64,000 nt of DNA, taken from the NCBI GenBank assembly GCA_025174535.1, contig JALBUN010000001.1, forward strand, positions 1,984,001-2,048,000, given 5' to 3'. This document shows, piece by piece, positions 19,540-32,524 of the stretch. The notes beneath the pieces are model-generated. The model had not been told where the DNA came from, ran no database searches, and saw only the letters and a program-made list of their open reading frames with translations. The DNA comes from Cantharellus purpuraceus (taxonomy: Eukaryota > Basidiomycota > Agaricomycetes > Cantharellales > Hydnaceae). Every line of letters starts with the position of its first letter. The first letter of the stretch is position 1. The position numbers were made by a program, and so were the translations under genes.

Positions 19540-22500
19540 CTACCCTTTACCTGGCCGACTTGCTGCCCGATCCGAACCTGCTAATAAGCTATCGAATAAC
19601 CCACTAGCTGAGTTTTCATTCCGTAATTGGATCATGTATATGATTCCAGTGCGGGCACCTTTGTCGCTTAATTCGATGGCAACACCAGTTCTGCCAACTC
19701 TCTCAACGCCGTCTGTCAAGATGATCGTCGATATCAAGATTGCTTTATCCTTTGAGTCGGCCTCAACAACAAGTTGCTTGATGTTGGTAGGCTGCTGGAG
19801 GTACAATTTTAACCTGCCACCACCCAAGGACTTCCATTGCCCGTGATGCAATTGCAAAAACACTTTGCATTTGAACTGGGCGGTAATTGTTGAAGTAACT
19901 GGTCCTGAAGGAACTGGGTCATCGATTGGTGAACTCGGGGGACTTGGTTCTCGGGTTGATGGTCCCCATGATGATGTAGTGGCGAAGGAAGGAGTACGTT
20001 GATTGAAACTTGCAGATTGTGGGAATGGAAGTCGTGGATGTGGCTGATGAACATGAGAAGGAGGTGCGAAATTCACAGAACCATCACTAGGAAGGAAACT
20101 TCCCGGATGTACGGGGTAACCAGGCATCGGGGGTAGAACACCGTCTGATGGATGACGCGACGAACCCAGTGACAAGGCAGACGGGCTCTTACGCAGCACT
20201 GTCTCAGACACAGGCTCAGACGGTGGGCGCCCAGGCGCTGAAAGCTGTCCATTTGACGAAGGGCGAGGACGATAAGAATCAAAATTCTGCATCTGAGGAA
20301 GGAAATTTGGTGGAACAGATGGTGTCCTATATTGGGGATGACCCGGGGCCGTCGCTGGACGCATTGGAAAACCTGGTTGTCGATCAACCTGGTACTGGGG
20401 GTTGTTTGGACCTCGCGGAGGGTGAGGAAGCGGGTTTGACGTCGGTATTGTGGAGGATTCAGGAGGGGCTAGAGGTTGTAGCTGAGGCTGTGGCGCGTTG
20501 TGAGTAAGGTTCCACCGTCCCGGTTCTTGTCCTGCGCCTCCATCAGTGTTCGGATTGTTAGAGAAATCGTTCATGGATGGTGCCGGAGGGAGTGAACGAA
20601 GCGATGCATGACTTGAGGTGGAAATGTGGCGTGAAGCATCAGCAGAATCACCTGATGGCCGGCTTTGATCCCAGGGCTGAGAATTTGATATAGAAATCGA
20701 GGTAGACATTGTGAAAGGAGATGTCTCGGAGCTAATCGTTGATTGTGGCTCACGGCTTTCGGGCGACCGGTCCGAAGGAGACAGGGAAGGTGTCTTCAAC
20801 GGAGGCATTGGGGGTGGAGGCTGACCTGTGCGTGGAGACACTGTCGGTTGAACAGTGAGTGTGGTCCAAGAGGAAACTATGCGACATACAGAGACTGGCC
20901 TCCTCTATGCACTCCTTAAATTCCTTGATCAGCAGATCCCGGGCTATTTTGGACTCGGTATGGAGGAAGAGTAGTTCTTTCTTCAATACTTGAACTTGGA
21001 GCGCATTGTCTACAAAGAGCATGAGCAGAATGTCTCTATCAAACTAGAAACTGGGCTTACTTTGACCGGGACACTCAGACACCCGCAGATGTTTTCCTGC
21101 CAAAGGTGGATATAGTAACCACATATCGTAGTCTTGACCACTAGTCTCAGTATTGGCAGCGACCTTTTCTTCCACTGTCATATGTTCACACACGAGAAAT
21201 AAATCTGTCAAGAGGAATACGTGACCCCGCGTGTGGATGCGGGGCGAGTCCGGTGCTGCGCGAGGCGTGAAGTGAACTTCTACATTATACGATACACGCA
21301 GAGATCGTGTGAACGAGAGTGAAGGAGGATTCATTTGTAGACGGACGGTCTGGATTCAAGCTAAGCTTCATGAAAAACCCGACGAAGATACCAATTACCT
21401 TGGGTTTCAATGTAAATATATCCGATACCCTATCTGTACACAACCGTCTTTCCAAATTGGAGATAGGCATGGACATTGTCGCGGACGACGTAGCCCCTGC
21501 ACCACCATTAGACGAAACTATATCTCGTGAGGCTCTAGCCCTGAATAGACAAATAGATGATGAAATTAAGGATGGAAGACACGATTATTGATTAGACGTA
21601 CTCGGAGGATAGACTACTCGGAGGAACCGAACTACCGACACTCCCTCTGGCTTGATCATCCTTTGTTTCACTGCCGCTGATATTTGACGGCGTTCCTTCT
21701 GTCCGATCACGGCTGCCTACATTCAGGGACGAATGGCTGAGAGACGGAACGGCGGGGGTGTTGTTGTTTGCATTCCTAGTCTCCTCTTCTCCGATAATCA
21801 CACTTCCCCTTTCGGCAAGAATCCCCAACAAGGACTCCAACTTCTCGACAGCTCCAGTTAGTAGTTTGTGGTCGCTTCTCCCAGGTTGAGTGCTTTTGAG
21901 CAATCGAGTGTACAATTTCTTGTAGTACTTTAGTCGCGTTCGGGGTAAAGTAAAGAGGGCATCCAACGTCCATGTTGAAAAGCCATTAACATCCAGTTCT
22001 GTAGACAGCAATGCAGGAGGTGGAGGGTTAACAGAGGATAGTGTAGCCAAAATGGGCGGAAGGCGAGTATTTGCGACTACTGGATCCCAGGCATCGAACC
22101 CGATTGCATAATTGGTGCAGAATCTGGTGTATGGTGCGTCTAAATCATCAATCTGATTGTGACGTCTTCATTGAAGAGTGCTGCTATGTCACATTACATC
22201 TACTCACCCAACGCATAAGTAGGTCTCCCAAAGCCTTCGGAGAGGTTGGTGCTGGTCCAATTTCTTTCAGTCTCTGAGCAAAGGTTGGTCAGAAGGCGAA
22301 GAGAACAGTGGAGGGCGACCTTACAGTCAACAACCCCCTGTTCGCTTTGTATACGGCCTCTATTCCTCGGAACATCGTATCCAACTGCTTGGGGGGAAAG
22401 TTGGTGCGGGACCAAGCCCCGGCCACTTTCTAGTAGGCACATAAGCCCAAATGAGCAAGAGCAAAGCTACGCAAGACTCCACGAACGCGGATAATGCCTG

Positions 22501-22858
22501 CCAAAACATCGATGTACTCTCGTTCGCTGTCCACTAGATCAGTTAATGGATTGGACTTCTTGCTTTGTTTCGCCTTAAGTGATGGCGAGGGTGGGTTGAA
22601 TCCTTCAATAGCAGGATTTGGGCTTGGTGGCGTCAAGAGTCCACCTGCAGTCCCATTTATAGATGGAGAAGTTGATCTTGTGCTGTCAAGGTGGCGTGAA
22701 GGTGAAGAGAGGCCGCTAGCAGGGCTCCTGGAGTTAAAATAATCTGAAGGCGTGGGAGGTAGGTCTGGCGAGGACGCCGAAGAGTGGGGATCCATCTTCG
22801 GCGGTGGAGGTGGTGGAGGGATTTCAGCAAAAGAATGGGACTGCTGATCAAGCGCCAT
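19540..22858 (-). CDS. DH-PH Rho guanine nucleotide exchange factor
   Basis: Activates a Rho-family GTPase for polarity or cytoskeleton control. The N-terminus (22858 down) is Pro/Ser-rich with a PPPPPPP run. The DH domain starts at KSNPLTDLVDSEREYIDVLA and continues over several short introns: KVAGAWSRTNFPPKQLDTMF, RWIDDL-type helix region, LKYYKKLYTRLLKSTQPGRS. The PH-like part carries LERRLCTDRVSDIFTLKPK, then RAAPDSPRIHTRGHVFLLTD, then LFLVCE and MWLLYPPLAGKHLRVSE. A helix (KKELLFLHTESKIARDLLIK) precedes a 350-aa disordered Ser/Pro-rich region. The last 110 aa (FKCKVFLQLHHGQWKSLGGG, RLKLYLQQPTNIKQLVVEAD) look like a second PH-type or small beta domain. I did not resolve every intron in 20.8-22.4 kb. 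Its 3' end is convergent with the nuclease. Confidence 0.85.
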
Positions 22859-23048
22859 GGTACCAGTCGAGCAAGCAACGGTGCAGGCAAGGTGCAGGGA
22901 GGCAAGACAGCCTAAGCGCCGCTAAAACCTCAAGGTCTCAGGCGCCTGTCAGTGATACAACACGAGGATCCACATTCCGGGCCAGGTAATCAACCATCTG
23001 CTTATCCAAATACACTACAATTATATCAATCGTCCATAGTATCAAAAG

Positions 23049-25819
23049 TTAATATCCTCCTTGATATGGCGGACTTGTACTCGTATCCGAGGGGATCGCA
23101 CCGCTGTTCCACATCCCATTTACTCTCTGTCCAGCCTCATTCATTGACACGTCGTCATCTTCATAACTCGGGCTGGGAAGTGGTGCAACATGGCCACCAG
23201 CAGCCACACCATTAATGTCTGGAGATTTGCCGTCCTCCCTTTGATTACTAGGAAACACGCCTGCGTGTGAGAAAGGATATAATGGTACTCCCACCTTTAA
23301 TGGCTGCGCCTGAGATGTCATCTGAAGAATTTCAGTCATCAAACCCTGCAGCAGCCTCTCCTGACGGACTGGGCCTGACCGTCAGCAACTGTCTTGAATG
23401 GCTAACTCAATAAAAAAACCTACTTCCTATGGGTGACTGAGTACCATACTCAAGCATTGCGAACCTAGAGACTCATTAAAACCTCATGCGATCAGGTTTC
23501 AGACACACAAACCGAAGTAAATTGATCTCTCCCCAAACGTTGGCTTCGCTTGCACGATCTCCAATCTCGATCAACCTCTTGCAAAGTTGTACTTGCACCA
23601 CTGCGGCAAGGTACCAACATATACTGTTTTCATTGTCAACATCGGGTAGACACACGAGTTGAAAAGCGAAGGCATACACTGCGAACGGATGTAGCCTCGT
23701 AATAGAGAATGATGTAGATGTGATCAAATAATAGGCCGTCAGAATCGCACGGGCAGCGTCAAGACACCTCGCAGCAGAAGAGTCGGATGCGGTTGCGAAA
23801 TTGATGAAAGGGTTATGAAGCGTAATTGTCGCTCTAAGAGGATAAGTGGAGTATGATTAGAATGTGAAAAGAGAAGGAAGAGTGACAACAGTGTACTGAC
23901 GCATGAGGAATTAGATGCACCAAGTACAAATCTGTGTCAATGCTTGTGCCATCAGGCGCATCGCCAATGCCAAGGCAATTCCTGTAAGCATGAGGCAGAC
24001 TGCCCAAAAACTCCACAGCCACGAGTCGATCGAGGGCCCGGAAATTGGAGGTAAGCCGCACATCCTCACCCTTGGATACCGAGGGGCGAAGATTCAAACG
24101 AACGGTGTAGTCCGTGACCTTGCCAAAAAGCATACATGCCTTGATGAGAAGTAAAAAGGAATCAGTGTATTGAGGAGGGTGTACAATCAACGTCGATTCA
24201 GAGGAGAAGTCTTGAGGGTTATTTTCCATCGCAATCTGTGAGGTGTAATTGCTCAGTCAGACAAGCCAATTCGCAAGAACTATCCGCACACCTCTGATTC
24301 AAAATCTGTGCTGCGAAGGGGAAGCTCTGTGCCAATGTCCCTCTCGTCGATGCCATGTAACCATCCTCCGACACTGACAATACGGTCAAAGAGTAAGCTC
24401 ATCCACCATGTTCGCCTCCTAAGCTCTAATTCCTTAGTGGTGCTTGGAGGCGGTAGATAACCCGCCGGAGAAGCACCAGATGGTTTTGAGTGAGTACCAG
24501 GGTAGTTTAACCGGAGAGGCACAGCCACTCGTGTTTGGAAACCAGCAAAAATCCACACTTCAACCCATCGACCTTCTGCATAAAGGTACCACGACAGGAT
24601 AATACAAGCCTGTAGCACCGCAAAGATCTGTGCACCGGACGCCATCGTCTGGTCAATGTAGGAGCGGGTTTTCGATGCGTGAAATTCCGCAAAGCGGTCT
24701 CTGCGTGTCCCATCGGCACCTACGCTAACTTCGCGTGATGTCCAGCGGGAGGCGGTTGCACATATGGCATGGAGCAAGGCCGGATGTGGAAAATCAGGAT
24801 GAGAAGGAGGATATGCAAGAGATGCCATAAACGATGGACGGTGCAGGATTCGTGATCCGCATGGGTCACACCGAAAGAATATCTCAACCCTTCACCATCG
24901 ACACGTTAGGACTTGTCTGGCGTACATACGAAAACAGACGCACAGACGAGTAAGAACTACAGGCTCTGGGAGGTCGGGATTCCACCCCAAGAACAATAAA
25001 TCCATGTATGGATCATTCTTGACATTCTGTTGACCAGTGACTTGTGACATGTCATACCCAGCAAGTTCATCGTTGGTATTCAATGGGGTTTGGTCGCTAG
25101 AGTCAATAGATAAGTTTAGGGATGCCCGAGGCAAGGCTATGCTTGATTGGGATTGTGGTGGGGAAGGGCTGGGATAAACTGATGAAGAAGGCGGTCTCTC
25201 TGGGGGGGACATCGATGTGACGCATTTTGTGCTCGTTGACCCGGGCGGCACCAAGCGGCCATGCTGGTAAGATGGCAGTTGCTGATGCTGATTGTGCTGG
25301 AACTGTGCTTCCTGTAACTTATACTTGAGGTCGGCTGCAGATGGATCGTTCAGCGGGCATGTACATGAAAAGTGGAAGCACGTACATATTTGCGTTTCCA
25401 GAAGGCGGATTCTGTCAGCAGGGTCTTCCGCAGTATCTGGAGCAAGCCTAAGTCCTTCAACAGGATCATAGGTGCAAGTGGGCTCCGTTGGGTGCCTACA
25501 CGGGTGTTAGCAGGGCCTAGTCAGATGGCAGACGATACATACGCGAATCCTACAGGAGGTGGAACGGCGCACTGGCTGGTCCATGTACGTACGCAAGTGC
25601 TGCAGTGGGGCCGCTGAGCATCACATTTCTGGTTTTATTAGGATGGCCCCGAGGTCAGCAGCGCCACATGACCACAAAACCAAGCTCACTAATTTTCTTT
25701 TCCTACACTGCTTGCAGGCCTGATTGCGCTTCAGAACTGATGTTGAACCGCCGGCTATCCACGGAGTTACATGGGTTGAGTGTTGTATCGGCCTGGGACT
25801 CACCTTTGATTTTGGGCAT
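23049..25819 (-). CDS. Zn2Cys6 fungal transcription factor
   Basis: Nuclear DNA-binding regulator of the fungus-specific Zn(II)2Cys6 class. The start is at 25819 (MPKIK). After one intron comes SVLKRNQACKQCRKRKL, and after a second KCDAQRPHCSTCVRTWTSQC, giving the full C-x2-C-x6-C...C-x2-C...C cluster. A Ser/Pro-rich linker follows, then the fungal_trans middle-homology region around 24,830-24,280: HPALLHAICATASRWTSREV, GAQIFAVLQACIILSWYLYA, ELELRRRTWWMSLLFDRIVS. The C-terminal segment near 23,340-23,049 is acidic and Ser/Pro-rich. Targets are unknown, and no metabolic cluster lies beside it that would suggest a pathway role. Internal exon borders between 23.4 and 24.2 kb were not all resolved. 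Confidence 0.87.
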
Positions 25820-25973
25820 GGAGACACGGTTAAAGATGATGGCTCTGTATTTGCTAAGCCACTGATTGAAAGTTGGTTTATGTAATGCTATAGCTGAGAT
25901 AGTGTAAGGACTCCACCGAACTCCTACAAACTCCGACACATACTAGACAGTATGGTGTTCTCACAGTATGCAT

Positions 25974-26055
25974 AGGTAGAATGAAATTAGCTAATCTTGA
26001 TTAATCAGGCCAGTTGCATGCGCTCTTATTCACGAGTTCATTTGGCGCTGCAACA
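25974..26055 (+). repeat. promoter-proximal repeat, copy 1
   Basis: About 82 bp that matches 46651-46732 in the same orientation with roughly a dozen differences. The shared core includes ttagctaatctt and cagttgcatgcgctc, and the copies end alike in ggcgctgcaac. It lies 112 bp upstream of the INCENP start chosen here; the other copy lies a similar distance (119-197 bp, depending on the ATG) upstream of the TMEM135-like gene. Confidence 0.75.
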
Positions 26056-26166
26056 ACAACCGATCACACAGACAGTCACGACGTGACGGATCACTCACGT
26101 GACTTAAGCGCGTCCCAAACTTTCGTCTCGCACCTACAGCACTACCTAAAACAACGCGATCCCTTC

Positions 26167-29100
26167 ATGGCTCTACACACCGCAGGGGTCGATAGATGGG
26201 CGGCTGGAGTTAGAAATAGAATGGCTAATGATCCAGGCCGTCAAGATCTTGACGACCACATCCTCTGCAACGGTTTCTTGTTTCTAGACGAGTACCTTGA
26301 AGAGATCCTACTAGGAGTCAGATCAGAGTACGTCGCACTCATCCCTTACTAGGAGTCAGATCAGAGAATTATTCTGTCTTGTAGACCCATCATTGAATTG
26401 ACAAAGACGCCTGGAAGACGAAAGGATACGTCCAAGAAGGATAGAGTCGCTACAGCTGCGAGCGTGAAGAAACTCAAGGTAGTCCTTCACTTGCATTGTG
26501 AACCGGGTGCTCAGTATAAGCTGCAGTCCCCCGATAAGGAAAACATTCCTGTTTTGCAGTCTCATTTACATGGGAAGAAAGCCCCAACTTCGTTCCAGAA
26601 GGCATTATCGAAGGCAAGCAGGAATAATCAGCTGAAATCATTCTCGCGGGCACCGGAAGACTCGGATGCTGATCTCACAACTCACTTTGTCGTAGTCAGA
26701 GATGGAGATGATGCGCAGGACGTGCAGGACGAGCAGGACGTTGCGGTGCTAATCACTCCCCCATTGACCCGCGTGATGGGGACTACCGAATTCAAGGAGT
26801 CGGTCTCATTACCTTCCATGTCCGCCAATGGCGTGTCTAGGCCCCTGGACTCCGGCTTTGGACTCCCGTCAACGTCCAATGCAGCCATGGCCAATCCTGG
26901 CGTGGACTTGTCAGTAATTGCCGAAAGCGATGAAAGCCCTATGTCACAGGCCTCTTTACCGGCTGGCCCTATCATTCGTGATAAAGAAATTTCCTACCAC
27001 ATCCCTACCGATCCAAGTAATCCAAATGGCGCATTGTCGACTGTCACCGTCTCTTACGATCCTAATGCAGATGACGATGACGACGAAACTCAGGCCTCTC
27101 CAGCAGCATTTCACTATACTTTCAACGAGTCTGAGCCAACTAGCACTGCCAGCTCGTTTCCGATCGACCCATATGCGCGCGACTATGAAACTCATGAGCT
27201 TCCGCAAATGGTGGCTGAGCATCCGCCGACCGAGCAACCTCAGCCAGCACCATCATTGACCCGAAAGGCGAGTGTCCCCGTGTTACCAAGTCTTCCTGGC
27301 CCATCACCATTGCGCAAATCCACGCGTGACCCCGCGGTTGTTGGTCCAACTGCTGGCAATGCGCACCCCAGTGCAACAACTGGTACTGTTACTGGCACAC
27401 GGACCTCTTGGCTAATTAAAGCTCGAGATGTTACTGCCAAACGCGCTAGTGTTGTCTCTGGCGTCAAGCGGAAGAGTGGTGATTTGACTGTGGAAACAGA
27501 CTTCACAATGGCGACGGATGCTTATTCCAGGGCCACCAAAGTGGCGAAGACAAATGCTGGTGATGGCGTGTCAGATGCTCTTTCTGACAAAGAGAAGCCT
27601 CAAGGTAAGTTGGCTATCCAGCCATTTAGAGCCATTGTACCCGTCAAAGCCAAGGAGCAATTCCATGAGCTGTCTGTCGCATCTCCTGGCGACAGCTCAG
27701 AGGGGATGATGGACATACTCAAACGTACAGTGGAGGGCTTGGGGACTCGTGTTGGCAAGAGTATGGGCAAGTCACTCGGTGGTGCTGCTGCAACGGCGGC
27801 AGCGGCAGAGGCCAAAGCAGCAGCTGAAGCAAGGCTAGCTCAGCGAGAGGCCAAGGGCTCTGATGGAACTAGACAAGGTAGGTTGAGTGTCTCGGACCTT
27901 GTCGGAGCATACGAGACTGGCGGAGCAGGCAAAGAAAAGGATCGAGAATACTCAGACCCCAAGACGAGAGTGCCCCAGTCGCCTCTTCCACCCACTCCAT
28001 CGGTGGTTCCAGGATCTAGAGCGAGTGTCTCTACCACTCCGCCCGACTCACCTCCCACTACGCGATCACAGATGTCCCCTGGACAAACCACCTACGCCAT
28101 CCCGAAGTTCACAGTCCAGCGGCCCATAGCATATGATCCTTCGTTTGAACCAATTGAATCTCAACAATCTCAGCCATCCACGCAATCAACATATTTGTCC
28201 AGCATATTTGATGATAATTCCATCAAGCCGCAGTCTTCTCTCGGCACGGAATATACGTTTAGTCAAGCGGCGGAGCCAGTGTCTACCGGTTCCAGCCATG
28301 AAAGCTCCATACCTCACATCCAGTCTGGTCTGATCGCACAAGCATCCACGCTTTTGTCGAAGGTTGTGGGGTCCAGTGTGAGCGGCGCCCTGGGTACCAG
28401 TAAGCGAGGCAGACCTGAACCCGTCAAAAGCATCCAACTTGCGGCTGCGGCTGCAAAGAAAGTTAGTCTCCAATTACTCCGTTTCCGAGCACTAATGACA
28501 CCACAATAGCAACAAGACGAGGCGGATAGAAAGGCAGCGAGGCTTAGGGAGATGGACAAACGACGAGCAGCCATTGCATCTAAGAAAGCCGATCAAGATG
28601 CTGCTGAGAAGGTCAAGCAGCAGGGTGACCGACACAAGAGAGAGCGTGAGGAGGGTCCTGAGAGGAACATAAAAATAACAGCAAAGAAGGTCCGAACATT
28701 TCAGCTTCCATTCCTGGGGCTCTTTTTGAAAATACACTTGGAAATCAGGTCGAAGAAGAAGTTACTAAGAAACGCAAAGTCGTCGTAGAAATCGAGAAGC
28801 CTCAGGGCAAGAAGCCTCTGTCAAAGCAGAAGAAGGAAATGGGAGGTTCTCGTATCGGCAAGTTTGCACTCAGCACATCTCTTTCTCACTCGCAACCTCC
28901 ATCCAATGGCACATCCAAGTCATTTAAACCACCTGGTATCGCTGCTTCAACCTCCCAACCCAGTGTCAAGCTGATAGGAGCCAGCCAAGGAGAGCCGAAG
29001 CCTTCTGCCCCGTTAAAAGCCACAACAAGTCAGGCCCCAGACAAAGGGCCCATCAATGGCATAGAAGACATCTGCCAGCCTTCAAAGGCGCTTCACGCTC

Positions 29101-29531
29101 AGATGCAGGCGCGTGTTGAAGCTCAGATGATGCAAGCTAGACAAGAGGAGCCTCTTATCCCTAGCGAGAGTATTGAGCTACCTGACATTAAGAGCGAGTA
29201 TGTTTTTTTTTTTTTTGTTTTTTTTTTTTGCCAGCCAGATGTTGAGCCTTCACATAGATACTCGAATTCCGACGATGAGGATCGTCCACGTACTTTCGAC
29301 CCCCCCGACTGGGCCCAGTCGCCAATACTAGGCCTCGCTTTGCAATCTCAGAGCCGACTGAACCCCGACGATATCTTTGGGCCTGTGAGGCCGTTGCGGA
29401 TGGAGGAGATTTTCACAACAAGGCACAGCCGCTTCCGAGCTCGGACGAGCAGTGCTAATTGGGCGGGCGCGGACGAGCTGACAACTGACGAACAGCGAGA
29501 GTATGCCAAGAGGATGGGTTATCTAGGTTGA
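26167..29531 (+). CDS. INCENP: INCENP (Sli15/Pic1), chromosomal passenger complex scaffold
   Basis: Scaffold that binds and activates Aurora kinase at centromeres and the spindle midzone. Exons: 26167-26327, 26385-28461, 28510-28689, 28749-29197, 29258-29531; 3141 nt, 1046 aa. The N-terminus (VDRWAAGVRNRMANDPGRQD, GFLFLDEYLEEIL) resembles the survivin/borealin-binding helix. A long disordered region follows, then a charged single-helix-like stretch (QQDEADRKAARLREMDKRRA). The C-terminal IN-box is clear: DIKSEYSNSDDEDRPRTFDP, PDWAQSPILGLALQSQ, NPDDIFGPVRPLRMEEIF, and the TSS motif region RARTSSANW. The last intron (29198-29257) contains long T runs, is 60 nt, has no in-frame stop and falls inside the DIKSEY motif. 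An upstream in-frame ATG at 26014 lies inside the repeat, so 26167 is preferred. Confidence 0.92.
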
Positions 29532-29781
29532 TTTGACTGGATACTCGCACATGTAGACACCGTTCTTGCATTGTTTTGTTACTTTTAACAATTGTTTTGG
29601 AGTGTAGAGAGAACCATTCGTTTTTTCAAGTAATAATTTCGTCTCGCTAGTGAAATTGCTGATGTGGTTGGATGTTGACACCATGTGTCACCAACAAAAG
29701 TGTGACAAGTACGTAAGCTTGTTTACGGTAAACCCTCCCTCCACCTCCTAGCTGATCCACAACTACTTTCTCCTCTAAGCT

Positions 29782-32376
29782 ATGGCGGGCACGTCCCAAA
29801 CCACGCCAGGACCTAGTCCTGTCTTTGATACACAGCCCACAAACACGCCTGACCAATTTTCTTTCAAAAGTGCCACATTTGAAGAAGTGCTTGAGGAGCT
29901 ATCCAGGTGTGTTTTTAGGTAGACATTCTTGACGCCATCAGACAGAAAGACACTTGTAGTCGCTTTATCTTAAATCTTCCAGAGGATGAACTGGCAGAGG
30001 TAGAACGAGTGTGTTTCCAGGTCGAACAAGCGTGAGCGAGCATCCTTTACAACGTGCCGTCCATCTGACACCTATCATTTTGCAGTCATTGGTACTATGA
30101 GGATTTTATTCGCGAAGCGAAGCCCTCTTTACCTTCGTTACCACTCAAGAGATTCTCAGAAATTCTTTTCCATTCATGTCCTCTTTTACACCGTTGGAGC
30201 CACGATCATGAGACAGCATTTAATGGGTTCATGAATTATAAAACCCGTGTTCCAGTTTGCGGAGCTATCATGTTGAATGAAGCCTTGACTAAGGTGCGTA
30301 ATTCCCTAGTATTAAACACTGTTTGAAATTTAGGGCTTGTGCAGTGTGTTTTGGTTAAAGGGTGGAAGTCATCTGCAGGATGGGGTTTCCCGAAAGGCAA
30401 AGTTAACGAGAACGAGGATGAGGCTTTATGCGCAGTGCGTGAGGTCAGCGAGTGCGACTTCTAGCCATTTTTCAGATAGACTCACTTGGTTATCAGGTAG
30501 CTGAGGAGACTGGGTATAATCTCAGTGGACAGATACAAGAGAGAGATTGCATCAGATTGTGCATCAAGCAACAACCAATTACGCTATTTGTTGTTCCTGC
30601 CGTACCTGAAGATTTTCCTTTCAAGACACAGACTCGGAAGGAAATCAGCGTAAGTACTCAACAAAGGCCATACGTTGTCTCTAGCTGAGAGTTCATATAG
30701 AAAATTGACTGGTTCAAACTTGCTGACTTGCCAACCTGGAAGAAGAGTGCCCCAAGCACCAATAAATTTTATCTCATAACACCAGTTATCGGGTAGGTCC
30801 CCTCTCTCATCCCAGCTCTAGGCGGCGACTAACTGATTTTCAGCCCTCTCAAGGCTATTGTACGAAACCTACGGAAAGAACGGAAAGCGGCAAGACATTT
30901 GCAACAGTCTGAGGCCATCCAGACAGTTTCGTTACGTGGAGCGAATGGACATCTGGCTATTGAAGAACCAATAACAGGTGCTGCAGTTGAGTCTCCGACG
31001 ACAGTTGATTCTTCGTTCCGAAGGCAATTCGGGGAGGCAGAAGTGTCTAGCTCTCAATCCTCTTCTATCGATCCACACACCCCGTCTGTCAATGGGGATC
31101 TTCCCCCTCACACTTCAGATGACCCATTGGTAATCAAGCCTGATTTATCTACAGACACTCAGGACATCGCGTTGGACACAGACTTGGGTGGTGTATCAGC
31201 AGACTTGCCAAGTCTTAATATTGACCCTCGAAGTCACTGGTCGCGACTTATGACCCGCCTAAACAATTCAGAGAATAACTCACCTCAGGAAACTCCACAA
31301 GCTGCGACGCCTACACCTCCAGCCACTTCCAAACCGTCCAAACCGTCCAAACCGTCCAAACCTGAGCCATTACACGCATCACTGCCTCAACATATAGAGG
31401 CGATGAATGGAGGCTCGCCTGTAGGACCTGTTGATCTGGATTACTCAGGTGTTGGCATCCCACACAGAACAGTAACGAGAAATTGCAATATTGTAGCACG
31501 TTCATCTTCTGTATCTTCTGTTCCCCCCTTCCATCTGCAGACCTCCGCCGGCATTCCACAGGCGGAGGCATCTGTATTGTCGGTCGATGCTTCTCCTCCT
31601 GATGCGCTAGTAAAGCGCACAAAGCAACTACAGCTACTAGACTCGGTCTTGGCTGAGCAGTCGACCAAACCAACTTGTCCACGACCCCCACTGTCGGCAC
31701 ATATTCTTGGTGCATATCCGTACACCTCAAAGGGGTTGTTGCCAGGCCAGGTTCGTGTGCCGATACGCCCTGCGTCTGTGAATTTGGATGCACCACGTAC
31801 CCTATCTACGTCTTTGCATCATTCACAACCGAACGCCCTCATTCCTCCTCTTTCAGGTGTATTACCAGCTCTAGCACCGACTTCATCAGTTCATCACTCG
31901 TCTATCGTTTCTCACAGTCACCCTTCCGAGCACCCATTGCAGCGCAACGTAGTAAGTGCAACCGGGAGGCCCCCTACCTCATTGCCTTCGCAATTCCCCC
32001 TGACCTCGTTTCCACCTACGCATCTACCCCTAAACGGCGGGAACGCCATTGAAGCTACTCACCGAGGGCAGATGTTATCCATACTGTCAGGTGCACGTTC
32101 AGCTTTGCGTTATTCAAACATTGGAGCTGGTTTTCGCCCAGGGAGCGCCATCCATGACACAGGCAAGAATTTGAAGTGTCCCTCGATCTTGTATTGATCT
32201 CTTGCACAGGCGCTATTTCTCACCCGCCGTACCATCGCAGTCTTTCGTCGACAACTACCGTGGTATCTGCACCTCGGAGTGCAAACGCACACTTGCTGTC
32301 CATCTTAAATAATTCATCCACAGCAGGTCGGGTTCCTGGTAGTCCAGTGCCGATGTCGGTACAGACTAGACAGTGA
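29782..32376 (+). CDS. DCP2: mRNA-decapping enzyme DCP2
   Basis: Nudix hydrolase that removes the m7G cap in 5'-3' mRNA decay. Exons: 29782-29906, 29960-30031, 30086-30293, 30345-30443, 30497-30649, 30701-30792, 30844-32162, 32210-32376; 2235 nt, 744 aa. The regulatory domain: RFILNLPEDELAEVERVCFQ, HWYYEDFIREAKPSLPSLPL. The Nudix box: GWGFPKGKVNENEDEALCAV then REVAEETGY, with the catalytic Glu residues. Box B: IVRNLRKERKAARH. The disordered C-terminus has a 9-bp tandem repeat coding KPS units (31329-31361) and two leucine-rich helical motifs (GQMLSILSG and AHLLSILNN), known in yeasts to bind Edc3/Pat1-type partners. The second motif is coded by the last exon, reached only if a GC-AG intron (32163-32209, gcaaga) is removed; otherwise the protein stops at 32197. 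Confidence 0.94.
31329..31361 (+). repeat. coding 9-bp tandem repeat (KPS)
   Basis: Unit ccgtccaaa repeated three to four times inside the DCP2 disordered tail, coding Lys-Pro-Ser units. Its in-frame length changes would be tolerated. Confidence 0.7.
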
Positions 32377-32524
32377 TTTTTCCCATTTGTTCCTTTCCTC
32401 GTCATCCCTGATATCCACGCTTCATGCGTTCATTATTGTCAATTTTGTAGTTTTTGTACGGAATTCTGTAGTTGGTTATACAGTCATGTGAAATCGTGTG
32501 AGAGGCGCCGGAAACTGGTTTTTT

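Noticed and set aside
19388..19846. Plus-strand 152-aa frame at the RhoGEF 3' end
   Set aside because: Antisense to the conserved last RhoGEF exon; composition looks like a shadow.
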